Numbered from the stretch's first letter, positions 9,692 to 18,619 are shown. The stretch: 64,000 nt of DNA from Halomicrobium urmianum (GCF_020217425.1 NZ_CP084090.1:1054001-1118000); one strand, 5' to 3'. Notes: generated by a model not told the origin, from the letters alone. Made by a program: numbers and translations.

Positions 9692-9995
9692 ACGTGTCGG
9701 GGTCTGAAGGCTGGCGGTTAACCGTTGTGGGCTCGTCGGTGGCTACGGGTTTCAGAAGGGCGCGTCTCCTCTATCGTTCGCCATCGCCGGCCTCTCGCGT
9801 CTCTACCGGACGATCGTCGTCCGCTCAGGCCCGGATCAGTACGTGGATTTGTTTGTCGGGCTGCTCGTCGGCGGCGCCGCGATGGATTCTCGCGGAGCGG
9901 CGTCTTCCTCGCCTCTTGTCGGGTCGCCGGTAGAACGACGAACTGTGTAATGCGGTCGCATGCGACGACCGGTCGGCTGGCCGGAACGACTCCAG
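9692..9995. other. Gene-free stretch
   Basis: There is about 300 bases between the NTF2-like and UspA genes. ORFs in it are Arg/Ser-rich shadows and I see no repeat or IS end. Confidence 0.5.
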
Positions 9996-10394
9996 TCACG
10001 TCTCGTCGTCGGGACTGCAGACGATAACAGGTCGATCAGTGCCCAGGATGACTTCCTGGGAAACGCTTCCGAAGAGGGCCTTTCCGGCCGGTGAGCGCTT
10101 CCGGCCAGCGAGGCAGATCGCGTCGACGTCGAGGTCGTCGGCGGTCTCGATGACGGTTTCAGCGGGGTCGCCACTCGTTTCGTGGTACGCTACGTCGCTA
10201 CCGGCGTCCTCGAGGACCTCGGCAGCGCGTCTCACGGAGCCGACCTGGGTTACCGATCCGCCCTCCGGGTTGTCAGTGAAATCGTGGAACAGGTGCGCCG
10301 TCAGGTTCTCGCTGTCGAACAGCTCACTGACCGTCTCCGCCTGGACGATGGCGCGCTCGTCGTCTGTACCGATGGGCAACAGGATGTGGACCAT
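9996..10394 (-). CDS. UspA-type universal stress protein
   Basis: This 132-residue protein begins MVHILLPIG and ends with the UspA ATP-binding motif G-x2-x-G-x9-G-S (AGRKRSPAGKALFGSVSQEVI), followed by the terminal strand DRPVIVC. It is a single domain of normal length, so probably a cytoplasmic nucleotide-binding dimer. The start at 10394 was chosen over one 21 bases upstream because a TATA-like ATACTTATTTG lies about 25-30 bases before it, which fits a leaderless transcript. The client process is unknown. Confidence 0.9.
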   Translation of the reverse strand: MVHILLPIGTDDERAIVQAETVSELFDSENLTAHLFHDFTDNPEGGSVTQVGSVRRAAEVLEDAGSDVAYHETSGDPAETVIETADDLDVDAICLAGRKRSPAGKALFGSVSQEVILGTDRPVIVCSPDDET

Positions 10395-10436
10395 CACGTG
10401 AGAAAATGCCGTCACTGAGCAAATAAGTATGGGTGA

Positions 10437-11616
10437 CTACATATTACCGCGCAGTAGTGTGGCCGAATTGACCGTCGACACCGACCACTCGCCCTCGATG
10501 GCGCGCTCGTAGGCGTCTTCGGCCTGGTCGGCCACGGCGTCCCAGTCGAACTGCTCGGCGCGCGTTTGCGGCTCCTCGTCGGGTCGCGCTCCGTCCAGCG
10601 CCTCCTCGAGCGTCGCCGCGAGCGCGTCCGCGGTGGGGTCGATCAGGTAGCCGGCGTCGCCGATCACCTCGTCGGCCGCCGAATCGGGGTGGTCGGCGGC
10701 GATCACCGCGCAGTCGGCCGCCATCGCCTCGGCGAAGGTCAGCCCGAAGCCCTCGCGGGTCCACGGCGACGCGAACACGTCCGTCGCGCGCATGTGTCCG
10801 AGGACGTCCTCGTACTCCTCCAGGAAGCCCAGGAACTCGACGCGGTCGGCGTGGGTCATGTCGTCGCGCTGCGCCTCGAGTCGCTCGCGCTCCGGACCGT
10901 CGCCGACGACCCCCAGCGTCGCGGTCGTCGGCCACCCGATCGAACGCTTCCAGCAGGAGGTCGACGTTCTTGTGTTCGACCAGTCGCCCGGCGAAGAGGA
11001 CGTCGTAGCCCGATTCCGGGCGCGACGCCGTCCGTATCTGCTCGACGTCGATGCCGTTCGGGACGACGGCCACGCCCTCGCGATCGGGCCCGACGCCGGC
11101 CAGCCGATCGGCCGTGATCCCCGAGACGGCGACGGGGTACTGCGGGACGTTCGCCGTGAGTCGCTCGGCGACCTTCCCGCCCGACGCGAGCGCGCCCAGG
11201 TACTCCTCCCAGTAGTCCCCCCACACCTTGTGCCACGTCGTCACCAGCGGCACGCCGGTTCCGACGCACGCGACCTTCGCCGAGAGCACCGGGAAGTACG
11301 GGAACACCGAGGCGACGACGAGGTCGTGCTCGCTCCGCCGCAGGCGCTTGCGCAGCGGCCACGCCGCCCGGGCCGCGAAGTCGATCGCCTCCGTGATCGA
11401 GCGACGGTCGTCGACGTACAGCTCCGCCTCCGGCGCGACCGCCCGCAGCGTCATCCCCTCGTGTTCCGTCTCCTCGGGCCCGTCCCAGAAGTGCCGCCCG
11501 TAGATCGTGACGTCGTGGCCCGCCGCGACCAGGCGAGTCCCGATCTCGTGGATGCGCTTCTGCGCACCTCCGGTGATGAAGGGGTGGACAACGTTAGAGA
11601 GAAACGCCACACGCAT
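10437..11616 (-). pseudogene. GT4-type glycosyltransferase with an internal frameshift
   Basis: The first part (from 11616 to about 10925) encodes a normal GT-B N-terminal half: MRVAFLSNVVHPFITGGAQKRIHE, acceptor-side Rossmann fold, then VVPNGIDVEQI and VLFAGRLVEHKNVDLLLEAF. Near 10920-10930 the frame changes. The rest of the protein continues in another frame as TLGVVGDGPERERL, then the donor-sugar motif EGFGLTFAEAMAADCAVIA and a typical C-terminus ending at 10437. All segments of one retaining glycosyltransferase are present, so a single 1- or 2-base indel explains it: a recent mutation or a sequencing error. The promoter (AAATAATATT about 25-30 bases before the start) is intact. Confidence 0.85.
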
Positions 11617-11720
11617 GTGTCGTAGCGATCAAATCGTCACCACAATATTATTTCGGAAGCCACGAATCGGGAACAGAGGACAACGGCGTCCCCGCCAATC
11701 GCAGGTCCCGTTCCGCTGGG

Positions 11721-12317
11721 TCACCGCTCCGTCTTCCCCTCGTCAGCCCGGACAGTCCACGGGCGAGCCAGCGGACCGCTGGCGACGGCTCCCTCGACGT
11801 ACTGCGTTCCGAGGTCGGTGATGCGGTACTTGCCGCGCTCGACCCGCTCGACGAACCCGTGGTCTTCCAGCTCGGCGAGGCGGCGGTTGACCTCCTCGCG
11901 GCTGTAGTCGATGTTGTAGGCGATGATCGCGGGCGTGAGCACCAGGTCCTTCGAGTGGAACAGCCGGAGGACGTCGTCGTCCATCGGCGTCATCCACGCC
12001 GCGCGCTGGCGGACCTGGACGGGCTCTTCGAGGAGCACGTCCGCCCACGCGTCGCGGCGCAGGTCGTTCTCCAGCGGGTCGTACAGCCCGAGGACGACCA
12101 TGAGCGCGGCGAGGCCGTGGACCCAGTGGACCAGCGACGGGGCCGCGAGCTCCGTGACGGGCCCACCGATGAGGAACAGCACCAGGCCGGCGACCGTCAG
12201 CAGGAGGAATCGGTCGTAGTCGACGACGGTAGGCCTGACGAGGACGGAGGCGATGCCCAGGCCGGTCAGGAGGCCGACGGCCAGGTTGTAGGCGGCGAAG
12301 GGGAAGCCCTCGAGCAT
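11721..12317 (-). CDS. Membrane protein with C-terminal winged-helix domain
   Basis: This 198-residue protein starts at ATG 12317. The N-terminal half has about four hydrophobic segments (YNLAVGLLTGLGIASVLV; FLLLTVAGLVLFLIGGPV; HWVHGLAALMVVLGLY). The C-terminal half is a winged helix (LTPAIIAYNIDYSREEVNRRLAELEDHGFVERV, then GKYRITDLG), as in PhiH1/PadR-like haloarchaeal regulators. Such one-component proteins may sense a membrane state and bind DNA. It is cotranscribed with the small membrane protein at 12320: the two genes are 2 bases apart. Confidence 0.75.
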   Translation of the reverse strand: MLEGFPFAAYNLAVGLLTGLGIASVLVRPTVVDYDRFLLLTVAGLVLFLIGGPVTELAAPSLVHWVHGLAALMVVLGLYDPLENDLRRDAWADVLLEEPVQVRQRAAWMTPMDDDVLRLFHSKDLVLTPAIIAYNIDYSREEVNRRLAELEDHGFVERVERGKYRITDLGTQYVEGAVASGPLARPWTVRADEGKTER

Positions 12318-12319
12318 CG

Positions 12320-12619
12320 CTATCCCTCCGCGGCCCGGCGTTCGATCCGGCGGTGGGTCGCGATAACGAGCCAGATGACGACGGCCACGACGGTGTAGAG
12401 CGCGCTGCGGAGCGTCTCGAGCAGTACTGTGTCGGGTTCGGCGACGAACAGGACGACGTGGTAGCCGATCGTCGCCGACATCGTCACCGAGAGCAGCGCG
12501 ACCACCGTCCCGAACGGCGACTCGCGGAGGACGTTCCAGAACAGGACCGCGAGGAGCACGGCTCCAGTCCCGCTCGCGATGGCGAAGAGCGCGCCCAGCG
12601 TGTGGACGGTCGTGTCCAT
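12320..12619 (-). CDS. Small three-helix membrane protein, hypothetical
   Basis: This 99-residue protein is almost entirely three hydrophobic segments (LGALFAIASGTGAVLLAVLF; VVALLSVTMSATIGYHVVLF; ALYTVVAVVIWLVIATH) with a basic tail RRIERR. It ends 2 bases before the start of the winged-helix membrane protein, so the pair should be translated from one message and may form a complex. The family is not known to me. Confidence 0.7.
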   Translation of the reverse strand: MDTTVHTLGALFAIASGTGAVLLAVLFWNVLRESPFGTVVALLSVTMSATIGYHVVLFVAEPDTVLLETLRSALYTVVAVVIWLVIATHRRIERRAAEG

Positions 12620-12676
12620 GCACGACCCTTGGGGCCGGAGTTCCTTCAGTCCGGTTCCGAGCGGGAGTGGCTATGT

Positions 12677-12697
12677 AGGGCGGCCTTACGCCGCCCT
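12677..12697. other. GC-rich hairpin in divergent intergenic region
   Basis: A perfect 7-base stem (AGGGCGG/CCGCCCT) with a 7-base loop lies between the divergent genes at 12619 and 12806. It could be an operator for either promoter or a stray IS200-like hairpin. Confidence 0.3.
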
Positions 12698-12805
12698 CAC
12701 TCGTTGTGCGTTCGGGATAACTGGAGCGTACAGACCCCTCACCGATTCCCTGTGCGCGTCGGTCGGTCGATAACAAAGGGCGTCCGGGCCCCAGCTAGCG
12801 ACGCT

Positions 12806-13159
12806 ATGGCTCTGACAGAGATCCCCCACGTCGGCGAGAACGACGAGATGGCAGAGTGCATCGACGACTGCCTCGAGGCCGCACAGGCCTGCGAGTGGTG
12901 CGCGGACGAGTGCGCCCAGCTGGGCGACGAGGACATGGCGCGCTGCATCCAGCTGTGCCGAGACGTCGCCGACCTGGCCGTGCTGCACGCCCAGTTCATG
13001 GCGCGAGACTCGGGATACCGCAAGCAGATCGCCAGGGTCTGCGCCGGCGTCTGCGAGGAGTGCGCCGAAGAGTGCGAGCGTCACGACCACGAGCACTGTC
13101 AGGTCTGCGCGGACGTGGTCAGCGACTGCGCGGAGACCTGCCGCGAGATGGCCGACTGA
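12806..13159 (+). CDS. Cys-rich four-helix-bundle copper-binding protein
   Basis: This 117-residue protein carries 14 or more cysteines and several His residues in helical spacing (CIDDCLEAAQACEWCADEC; VCAGVCEECAEECERHDHEHC), the pattern of the four-helix bundle copper-binding family (DUF326/Csp-like). These store or buffer Cu(I) with Cys thiolates lining a helical bundle. There is no signal peptide, so a cytosolic protein is expected. It is followed after 245 bases by a DUF4396 membrane protein, a family that often accompanies it in haloarchaea, which supports a metal-handling role for this gene group. Confidence 0.88.
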   Translation: MALTEIPHVGENDEMAECIDDCLEAAQACEWCADECAQLGDEDMARCIQLCRDVADLAVLHAQFMARDSGYRKQIARVCAGVCEECAEECERHDHEHCQVCADVVSDCAETCREMAD

Positions 13160-13404
13160 GGCGGTCCCCAGCCGAGAACTCGTTCCCGCGTCCGTTCACC
13201 AGCCGTCCCGGCCCTGCCCGCCTCGACTGGTGACCGACGCGCTGACGCGCGACCCCGACCGCTCACGACGACCCTCTTTCGACGTGACGACGCGAACACG
13301 CTGATGCAACCCGAGACTCCATCCACGATCGACAGTCGAGCGCTCGACCGGACGGGAGCGCCCGGTACAGCCAGCGGTGCCGGACCGAGGCCAGGTGAGC
13401 CACC

Positions 13405-15183
13405 GTGAAGCCCTGGAAGGCGCTCGCGGTGGGCGTCGCCGCCCTCGCGGCCGTACTCGTCGCCACCCAGCCGCTCTACGTCGTCGGGCTGACGCTGTTC
13501 GACTACGGCGAGACCCCAGAAGAGTCGTACGCGACGGTCCAGACGAAGGACGTCAGCCGGTTCCCCGCGGACGACCCGCAGCGACAGAGCGAACTGACGG
13601 CCAGGGCGGCGCGGCCGCCCGGGTCCGGCCTGAACTACTCGACTGTGGTCCGGGTTCCCGAGGGCGACTGGCAGGCGGCGCTCGCGGCCTCTCGCCTGCG
13701 CGCGAGCGCGGACGCTCTGCTGCTGTACGGGAACGCCACCCCGCCCGAGACCGGGACCGCGTCCGACGTCTCGACGGTGACCGTCTCCGGGGGCAGTCCC
13801 GCGGAGACGGCCGCCGCGCTCGCCACCCGCGGGAACGGGACCGGCGGCGCGAGCACGGATACCGTCGTCGTCGTCAACGGCGAGAAACCGCAGTGGGCGC
13901 TGCCGGCCGCCGCCTGGAGCGCCTACTCCGGCGACCCGATCCTGTACGCGACCGAGGACGAGGTGCCCGAGGCGACGCGGCGGGCGATCGACGAGCTGAA
14001 CGCCAGCCACGCCTACGTCCTCGCGCCGCCCGGGCTCGTGAGCGACGACGCGCTCGGATCGCTGGACGTGGAGTGGACGCGCGTCGCGGGCGACACGCCC
14101 CAGGCCCACGCGGTCGAGATCGCGGAGTTCCGCGACGAGTCACGGGACTTCGGCTGGGGCATCCACGAGCGCGACAAGGTCGGGTATTATAACTTCATGC
14201 TGGTCAACCCCTCGGAGCCGGCCCACGCCGTCTCGGCGGCGAACCTCCAGTGGGGCAAGGCCGGGCCGATCCTCCTGGTCGACGAGGACGGCACCCTGCC
14301 GCCGGTCACGGAGGGGTACGCCTGGCAGACCCAGCCGGCGTGGTTCACGTCGCCGATGGAGGGGCCGTTCAACCACCTGTTCGCGATGGGGACCACCGAC
14401 CAGGTCTCGTGGGTGACGCAGGGCCGGCTCGACTACGCGGTCGAGATCACGCCCTACCGCCACCAGGGAGCCGGGCTGAGCCCGCTCGAGGCGGTCGCCG
14501 GCGTGTGGGCGGCCGTCTGCCTCCTCGGTGCGTCGTTCGCCTTCGTCCACTCGCGCCACCGGCTGACGGCGCTGAACGACTGGACCAAGATGGTCTGGCC
14601 GCTGCTGACGCTCCTGATCGGGCCGGTCGGGCTCGCGCTCTACTGGGCGAGCTACCGGGGCCGGCAGGTCGTCGACACCGAGCAGGGACCCCGGGTGTTG
14701 CGACCGTACTGGCTCCGCGCGGCGACGGCGACCGCGATGGGGGTCGGCTTCGCCGCGAGCACGATGATCGCGACCGCCTTCCTGCTGACGTATTTCGGAA
14801 TCCCGATGGTCGTCTTCGACGGGCCGCTGTTCTGGCTCGGGAACGCGATGACGCTGCTGATCGTGATCGTCTACGCCGTCGCCTTCCTCGTCTCGTGGCT
14901 CGTCTTCCACGTACCCATGCTCAGGGACTCTCAGGGAATGGACACGCGCTCCGCGGCGCGGCGAGGCGCACAGCTGGTCGCCGTGAGCATGACGAGCGTC
15001 TCCGTCGGCATGATGGGCGGGATGTGGATCCTCATGATGATGGAGCTGCCGATGATGCCCGGCGACGACAACCTGCTGTGGTTCGGCGTGATGAGCTTCG
15101 CCACGCTGGTCGGGTTCGTCATCGCCTGGCCGGTCAACGGGCTGCTCGTCCGGAAAGGGCTCAAGCCGGGTGGTGCGCTGTGA
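13405..15183 (+). CDS. DUF4396 membrane protein with cell-wall-binding-repeat-like ectodomain
   Basis: This 592-residue protein starts at GTG 13405, with GGTGA 7 bases before it. One N-terminal helix (about 8-28) leads to an outside domain (about 35-365) with stretches like the cell wall binding repeat 2 family (DTVVVVNGEKPQWALPAAAW; DPILYATEDEVPEATRRAI). The C-terminal 220 residues are a DUF4396 membrane domain (TKMVWPLLTLLIGPVGLALYW; Met-rich MMGGMWILMMMELPMMPGD; WPVNGLLVRKGLKPGG). The Met-rich membrane stretch could bind Cu(I). The stop codon overlaps the next gene's start (GTGA), so the two are translationally coupled. The domain fusion is unusual. Confidence 0.8.
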   Translation: MKPWKALAVGVAALAAVLVATQPLYVVGLTLFDYGETPEESYATVQTKDVSRFPADDPQRQSELTARAARPPGSGLNYSTVVRVPEGDWQAALAASRLRASADALLLYGNATPPETGTASDVSTVTVSGGSPAETAAALATRGNGTGGASTDTVVVVNGEKPQWALPAAAWSAYSGDPILYATEDEVPEATRRAIDELNASHAYVLAPPGLVSDDALGSLDVEWTRVAGDTPQAHAVEIAEFRDESRDFGWGIHERDKVGYYNFMLVNPSEPAHAVSAANLQWGKAGPILLVDEDGTLPPVTEGYAWQTQPAWFTSPMEGPFNHLFAMGTTDQVSWVTQGRLDYAVEITPYRHQGAGLSPLEAVAGVWAAVCLLGASFAFVHSRHRLTALNDWTKMVWPLLTLLIGPVGLALYWASYRGRQVVDTEQGPRVLRPYWLRAATATAMGVGFAASTMIATAFLLTYFGIPMVVFDGPLFWLGNAMTLLIVIVYAVAFLVSWLVFHVPMLRDSQGMDTRSAARRGAQLVAVSMTSVSVGMMGGMWILMMMELPMMPGDDNLLWFGVMSFATLVGFVIAWPVNGLLVRKGLKPGGAL

Positions 15184-16421
15184 CCGACCGCAGCCGCCGG
15201 AAGTTCCTGCGGGATCTGGCCGCCCTCCCGGCCGGGGCCGGGGTCGCCGGCGCGGCCGTGGCCGCGTCCGAGGGCGAGCGAGCGTCCCAGGGCGCGGACG
15301 AGGAGACCGGACCGGAGTCGGTCGAGTACGACCCGTCGACGGTCACGACGATGACGACCCGGCTGGCCGGCGAGAGCGACTACGAGACGGCGGCGGCGAT
15401 CACCCAGAACGTCTACACGGCGATCAACGAGCACACGCGCCCGGGCGCGGTGATCCTCGTCAGCGACAGCGACCTCGGCGCAGCGCTGCCGGGGGTCACC
15501 TTCATCCACCACCCGATCGACGGCGCCGTCCTGCTGACGGAGCGGGACTCGCTGCCCGCGGCGACCCGCGAGGAGATCCAGCGGCTCCACCCTGAGGGCG
15601 TCCACGTCGACGGCGACACGCAGGCCTACGTCGTCGGCGGCGAGCGCTACGTCAGCGCCGACGTCGAGCGGGAACTGCAGGCGATGGGCCTGAAGACCAG
15701 CCGGATCGAGGGCCAGACGCCCGTGGAGGTCGCGGCCAATGCGGACCAGTACCTCAGCACGATCCACGCTAACCACCGGGACACCGCGTACGTCGCGAGT
15801 CTCGACGACCTCCGGACGGCGATGCCGGCCCAGTCCTGGAACGCCCACGGCGGCGACGGCTTCCTCTACGTCGGCGACGACCGCATTCCCGGGCCGACGC
15901 GCCGCCAGCTCGAGGCCCGCTTCGACGAGGCGTACATGTACCTCCTCGGCGACGAGAGCAAGATCAGCGCCACCGTCGCGCGGGACCTCGCGCAGTTCGG
16001 ACACGTCCAGCGCATCCCGCAGGGCTCGGACCCCTACGGACTGAGCGTCGGCCTCGCGGGGTACAAGGACATCGGACGGAACCAGGGCTGGGTGTTCGGC
16101 GAGTGGGGACGGTCGATCGGCTGGGGCATCGCGGAGAGCGGGCACAACTTCGTCTTCGTCAATCCCGAAGACTGGCAGGTCGCCCTGCCGGCCTGCGTCG
16201 AGAGCCACCGCGGCAAGCACGGCCCGATGCTCTGCGTCGAGCAGGACGGCGTCCCGGAGACGGTCGCGAACTACCTGACGAACCTCACTCGACCCCACGA
16301 GGCCGCGCCCTACGACCGGAAGTACAACCACGGCTGGGTCGTCGGCGGCCCGGACCAGATCAGCCGGCGGGTGCAGGGACAGCTACACGCCATGCTACAG
16401 GAACCGGGTGACGCCCGATGA
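15180..16421 (+). CDS. Tat-exported cell-wall-binding-repeat-2-like protein
   Basis: This 413-residue protein starts at GTG 15180, overlapping the previous stop. The N-terminus SRRKFLRDLAALPAG is a Tat signal. The body repeats the CWB2 pattern: TRLAGESDYETAAAI, then GAVLLTERDSLPAATREEI and TQAYVVGGERYVSADVEREL. A later segment (GWGIAESGHNFVFVNPEDW; KHGPMLCVEQDG) is clearly paralogous to the ectodomain of the upstream DUF4396 protein (GWGIHERDKVGYYNFMLVNP; KAGPILLVDEDG). The soluble and membrane versions probably interact or bind the same surface ligand. It overlaps the next gene by ATGA. Confidence 0.8.
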   Translation: MTDRSRRKFLRDLAALPAGAGVAGAAVAASEGERASQGADEETGPESVEYDPSTVTTMTTRLAGESDYETAAAITQNVYTAINEHTRPGAVILVSDSDLGAALPGVTFIHHPIDGAVLLTERDSLPAATREEIQRLHPEGVHVDGDTQAYVVGGERYVSADVERELQAMGLKTSRIEGQTPVEVAANADQYLSTIHANHRDTAYVASLDDLRTAMPAQSWNAHGGDGFLYVGDDRIPGPTRRQLEARFDEAYMYLLGDESKISATVARDLAQFGHVQRIPQGSDPYGLSVGLAGYKDIGRNQGWVFGEWGRSIGWGIAESGHNFVFVNPEDWQVALPACVESHRGKHGPMLCVEQDGVPETVANYLTNLTRPHEAAPYDRKYNHGWVVGGPDQISRRVQGQLHAMLQEPGDAR

Positions 16422-16951
16422 GACGGCTGGTAGCGGCCTTCGACGACGGCGAGGACGCCGAGGCCGCCAGGGACGCCCTCCGCGGGGCGGGTCTGGACCC
16501 GTCCGAGCCCGACGTCGACGACCCATTCTTCGACCCGACCGTCGCGATGCCGGAGGAGCGCGGGCTCGCCTGGGGCGGCCTGCTCGGCGGGCTTCTGGGC
16601 GCCGTCCTGCTGCTCGCCGTGAGCCGGCACCTCGTGCCCGCGTGGCGATTCGCGCCGATCATGGCCTCCGGGCCGTACGCGCTCACCTTCCTCGGGTTCG
16701 GGCTCGGCGCGGCCAGCGGCGGCTTCCTCGGCGGACTGCTCGGTACGTACCGGCGCGTCCCCGAGCGGGAGCGCCCGCGCGTCGCCGTCGTGGTCTCGGA
16801 GCGTCGCGCCCGGGAGGCGACGTCGCTGCTCCGGGACCACGGCGCGGCGGCCGTCGACGACGTAGTGTCGCATCACGAGCACCCGCAGGCGTCGGAGGTC
16901 GGTAGCGGGCGGACGGGCGGCGGTGGAAATACGGACGGCGACGGACGATAA
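16418..16951 (+). CDS. Glycine-zipper membrane protein, hypothetical
   Basis: This 177-residue protein starts with a small alpha/beta part (RRLVAAFDDGEDAEAARDALR, resembling the start of GsiB/YflT-like stress proteins). Two membrane segments rich in Gly zippers follow (WGGLLGGLLGAVLLLAV; LGFGLGAASGGFLGGLLG). A second cytosolic alpha/beta piece comes next (RVAVVVSERRAREATSLLRDHG), then a Gly-rich tail. The ATG overlaps the previous stop, so it belongs to the copper/DUF4396 operon. It has no assigned role. Confidence 0.75.
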   Translation: MRRLVAAFDDGEDAEAARDALRGAGLDPSEPDVDDPFFDPTVAMPEERGLAWGGLLGGLLGAVLLLAVSRHLVPAWRFAPIMASGPYALTFLGFGLGAASGGFLGGLLGTYRRVPERERPRVAVVVSERRAREATSLLRDHGAAAVDDVVSHHEHPQASEVGSGRTGGGGNTDGDGR

Positions 16952-17110
16952 CGGGGACGAGAACGACGTGACCGATGGCGGTTCTGGTCGTGATGCTGCC
17001 CGGGGTGATCGACTTCCCCACCCCTACAGGTCCGGGATTCCCCGGTGGAGGTATCACGGCTTCGCGTCAGTCGGCCCGGTCTCGCCATCGGAAGAACCGG
17101 ATTCGTCGCT

Positions 17111-17191
17111 CTAGTAGAGATTGAACGCGATGACACACTCGAAGGGCGCTCCGGGTGCCCCTCGATGTGGAAATATTTTCGACTTCTACAG
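17111..17191. repeat. 85-bp hairpin repeat, copy 1 (diverged)
   Basis: Outer arm CTAGTAGAGATTGAA, inner stem around CTCCGGGTGCCCCTCGA, right arm TTCGACTTCTACAG. It is the most decayed plus-side copy: the arms no longer match fully. It is in orientation 2 (the ACACTC side on the left). It lies about 160 bases after the end of the 16418 gene. Confidence 0.85.
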
Positions 17192-17207
17192 GCGGAGCAG
17201 GCCGAGT

Positions 17208-17230
17208 GCCTCGGGGCTTGACCCCGAGGC
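17208..17230 (+). mobile_element. Solo IS200/605 right-end hairpin
   Basis: The hairpin GCCTCGGGG-CTTGA-CCCCGAGGC is the exact reverse complement of the hairpin just downstream of the tnpB gene at 26889-26911. No tnpB lies next to it, so it is a stranded right end of a related element. Its transcript, read to the right, would correspond to the 3' part of a TnpB guide RNA. Confidence 0.65.
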
Positions 17231-17303
17231 GGTTCACTGTAGTGTCGAACCCCGGATCGATCTATTCGACCAACAGCGATGAGATCGGCAATACCTTGAA
17301 CAA

Positions 17304-17311
17304 TATTTATA
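17304..17311 (+). promoter_or_regulatory. TATA box of dsbA-like gene
   Basis: ATTTATAC lies 26 bases before the ATG at 17337, in an AT-rich stretch. This spacing puts the transcription start at or next to the start codon, as usual for haloarchaeal leaderless messages. Confidence 0.6.
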
Positions 17312-17336
17312 CGTAATCGATAACAACTTCCAGTTA

Positions 17337-18086
17337 ATGGACATTCCCGATATCAACCGCCGGACAGTACTCACGTTCGCTAGTGGAGCAATCACTGGTG
17401 GAGCAATCACTGGTGGATATCTCACCTCGCTATCTGAACTCGATACCCGTTCCGCTCGACCGCAGACGGAAAACCCAACGCCGACTGAGGGGGAAGACAC
17501 GGAGGAGACCTCGCCTCCGGTACAGCTCTCGAATCGACCGCGTCTCGGCTCTGACGAAGCGCCCGTGACGATGTTGTACTATTCAGACTTCCAGTGCCCG
17601 TTCTGTGCGAAGTTCGAAGCAGAGGCGCTTCCAGAGATCCAGGACAACCATATCTCGTCTGCAGAAGAGGTTCGTCTGATCGTCAAACCGCTCGGCGTGT
17701 TTGGCGATGACTCGCTCCGGGCGGCCCAGGCTGCACATTCCGTCTGGCGTCAGGTTGACGGGGATCAGGACATCTTCTGGTCGTGGTACGAGACGGTCAC
17801 GGACGCGTATGACGGGGAGCAGAACTCCGGGTGGGCGTCTGTCGACAACCTCGTTTCCCTTTCGGATTCGTTTAACGGCGTTAGCGGCGATTCAATCCGC
17901 ACCCATCTCGAAAACAGCAAGTACGAATCAGCCGTAGCGGCTGATTTCGAAGAAGGGCGTGAACAGGGTCTACAGGGGACGCCCTATTTCATCGTCTACG
18001 GTGACGACTTCGATGAGTCTCGAACGATATCTGGAGCCCAGCCGTACTCACGGTTCGAGACGGTCATCGACAGTTATCTCGAGTAA
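17337..18086 (+). CDS. Tat-exported DsbA-family thiol oxidoreductase
   Basis: This 249-residue protein has a Tat-type N-terminus (NRRTVLTFASGAITGG), a Thr/Glu-rich linker, and a thioredoxin fold with the CPFC active site at Cys87-Cys90. A cis-Pro loop follows (GLQGTPYFIVYGDD). This is the DsbA/DSBA-like thioredoxin-4 layout. It should form or isomerise disulfides in exported proteins. The next gene starts on the last base of its stop codon (TAATG) and encodes a membrane protein with a CxxC pair that could be its redox partner. Confidence 0.88.
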   Translation: MDIPDINRRTVLTFASGAITGGAITGGYLTSLSELDTRSARPQTENPTPTEGEDTEETSPPVQLSNRPRLGSDEAPVTMLYYSDFQCPFCAKFEAEALPEIQDNHISSAEEVRLIVKPLGVFGDDSLRAAQAAHSVWRQVDGDQDIFWSWYETVTDAYDGEQNSGWASVDNLVSLSDSFNGVSGDSIRTHLENSKYESAVAADFEEGREQGLQGTPYFIVYGDDFDESRTISGAQPYSRFETVIDSYLE

Positions 18087-18619
18087 TGACACACATCCAC
18101 CAGCGTTTACACGAGACGGGTTCGGGCGCGTGGGAAGCTACCAGATTCACACTTGGTAATCCACGTCGTGCTCTAGAAACGCTACTTATTACGATTGCTT
18201 TGTTTGCAGGGTTGCTGCTCGTGACATTCCCGACGTACTCGTATCAGATGATGCTGGCTGGTCCCCAGTACTGGGTCGAATCTCTCACATCGTTGTGGTG
18301 GCTCACCCTCGAATCGGAAGGGGTGTTCGGGGGAATTACGGTGATCGGTTACGCGATAATTGGCGGTATGATGATGCGGCTCGCAGTAACTCGAACGAAG
18401 GCGACCACAAATTCTGGAGGTCGTGGGATCGCGGCGATGCTTCCCGGGGCCTTCGTGATCGGCTGTGCAGGTTGTGGAGCCGGACTCCTCGGACTGATTG
18501 CAGGCGTCAGTTCAGTGACGGCGGTTTCGGTTGCCGGTCCGGTCTTCCGAGGTCTCGGCATCGTACTGGCCGTATACTATCTCGGCCGTGCAGGCGATCC
18601 TCGCGCGTGTAGCGTTTGA
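18086..18619 (+). CDS. Membrane protein with GCAGCG motif, probable DsbA partner
   Basis: This 177-residue protein has about four membrane helices. The third is followed by GAFVIGCAGCGAGLLGLIAG, with Cys127 and Cys130 as a CxxC pair at the membrane. Translation is coupled to the DsbA-like gene by a 1-base overlap. A DsbB- or VKOR-like job (re-oxidising the exported DsbA) fits the context and the Cys pair, but the sequence is not a member of either family that I can recognise. Confidence 0.65.
   Translation: MTHIHQRLHETGSGAWEATRFTLGNPRRALETLLITIALFAGLLLVTFPTYSYQMMLAGPQYWVESLTSLWWLTLESEGVFGGITVIGYAIIGGMMMRLAVTRTKATTNSGGRGIAAMLPGAFVIGCAGCGAGLLGLIAGVSSVTAVSVAGPVFRGLGIVLAVYYLGRAGDPRACSV

Noticed and set aside
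17011-17050. Left end of an IS200/605 element matching the solo right end at 17208
   Set aside because: The weak similarity to the 28241 left end is in the wrong orientation relative to the right end, and the stem is poorly paired.
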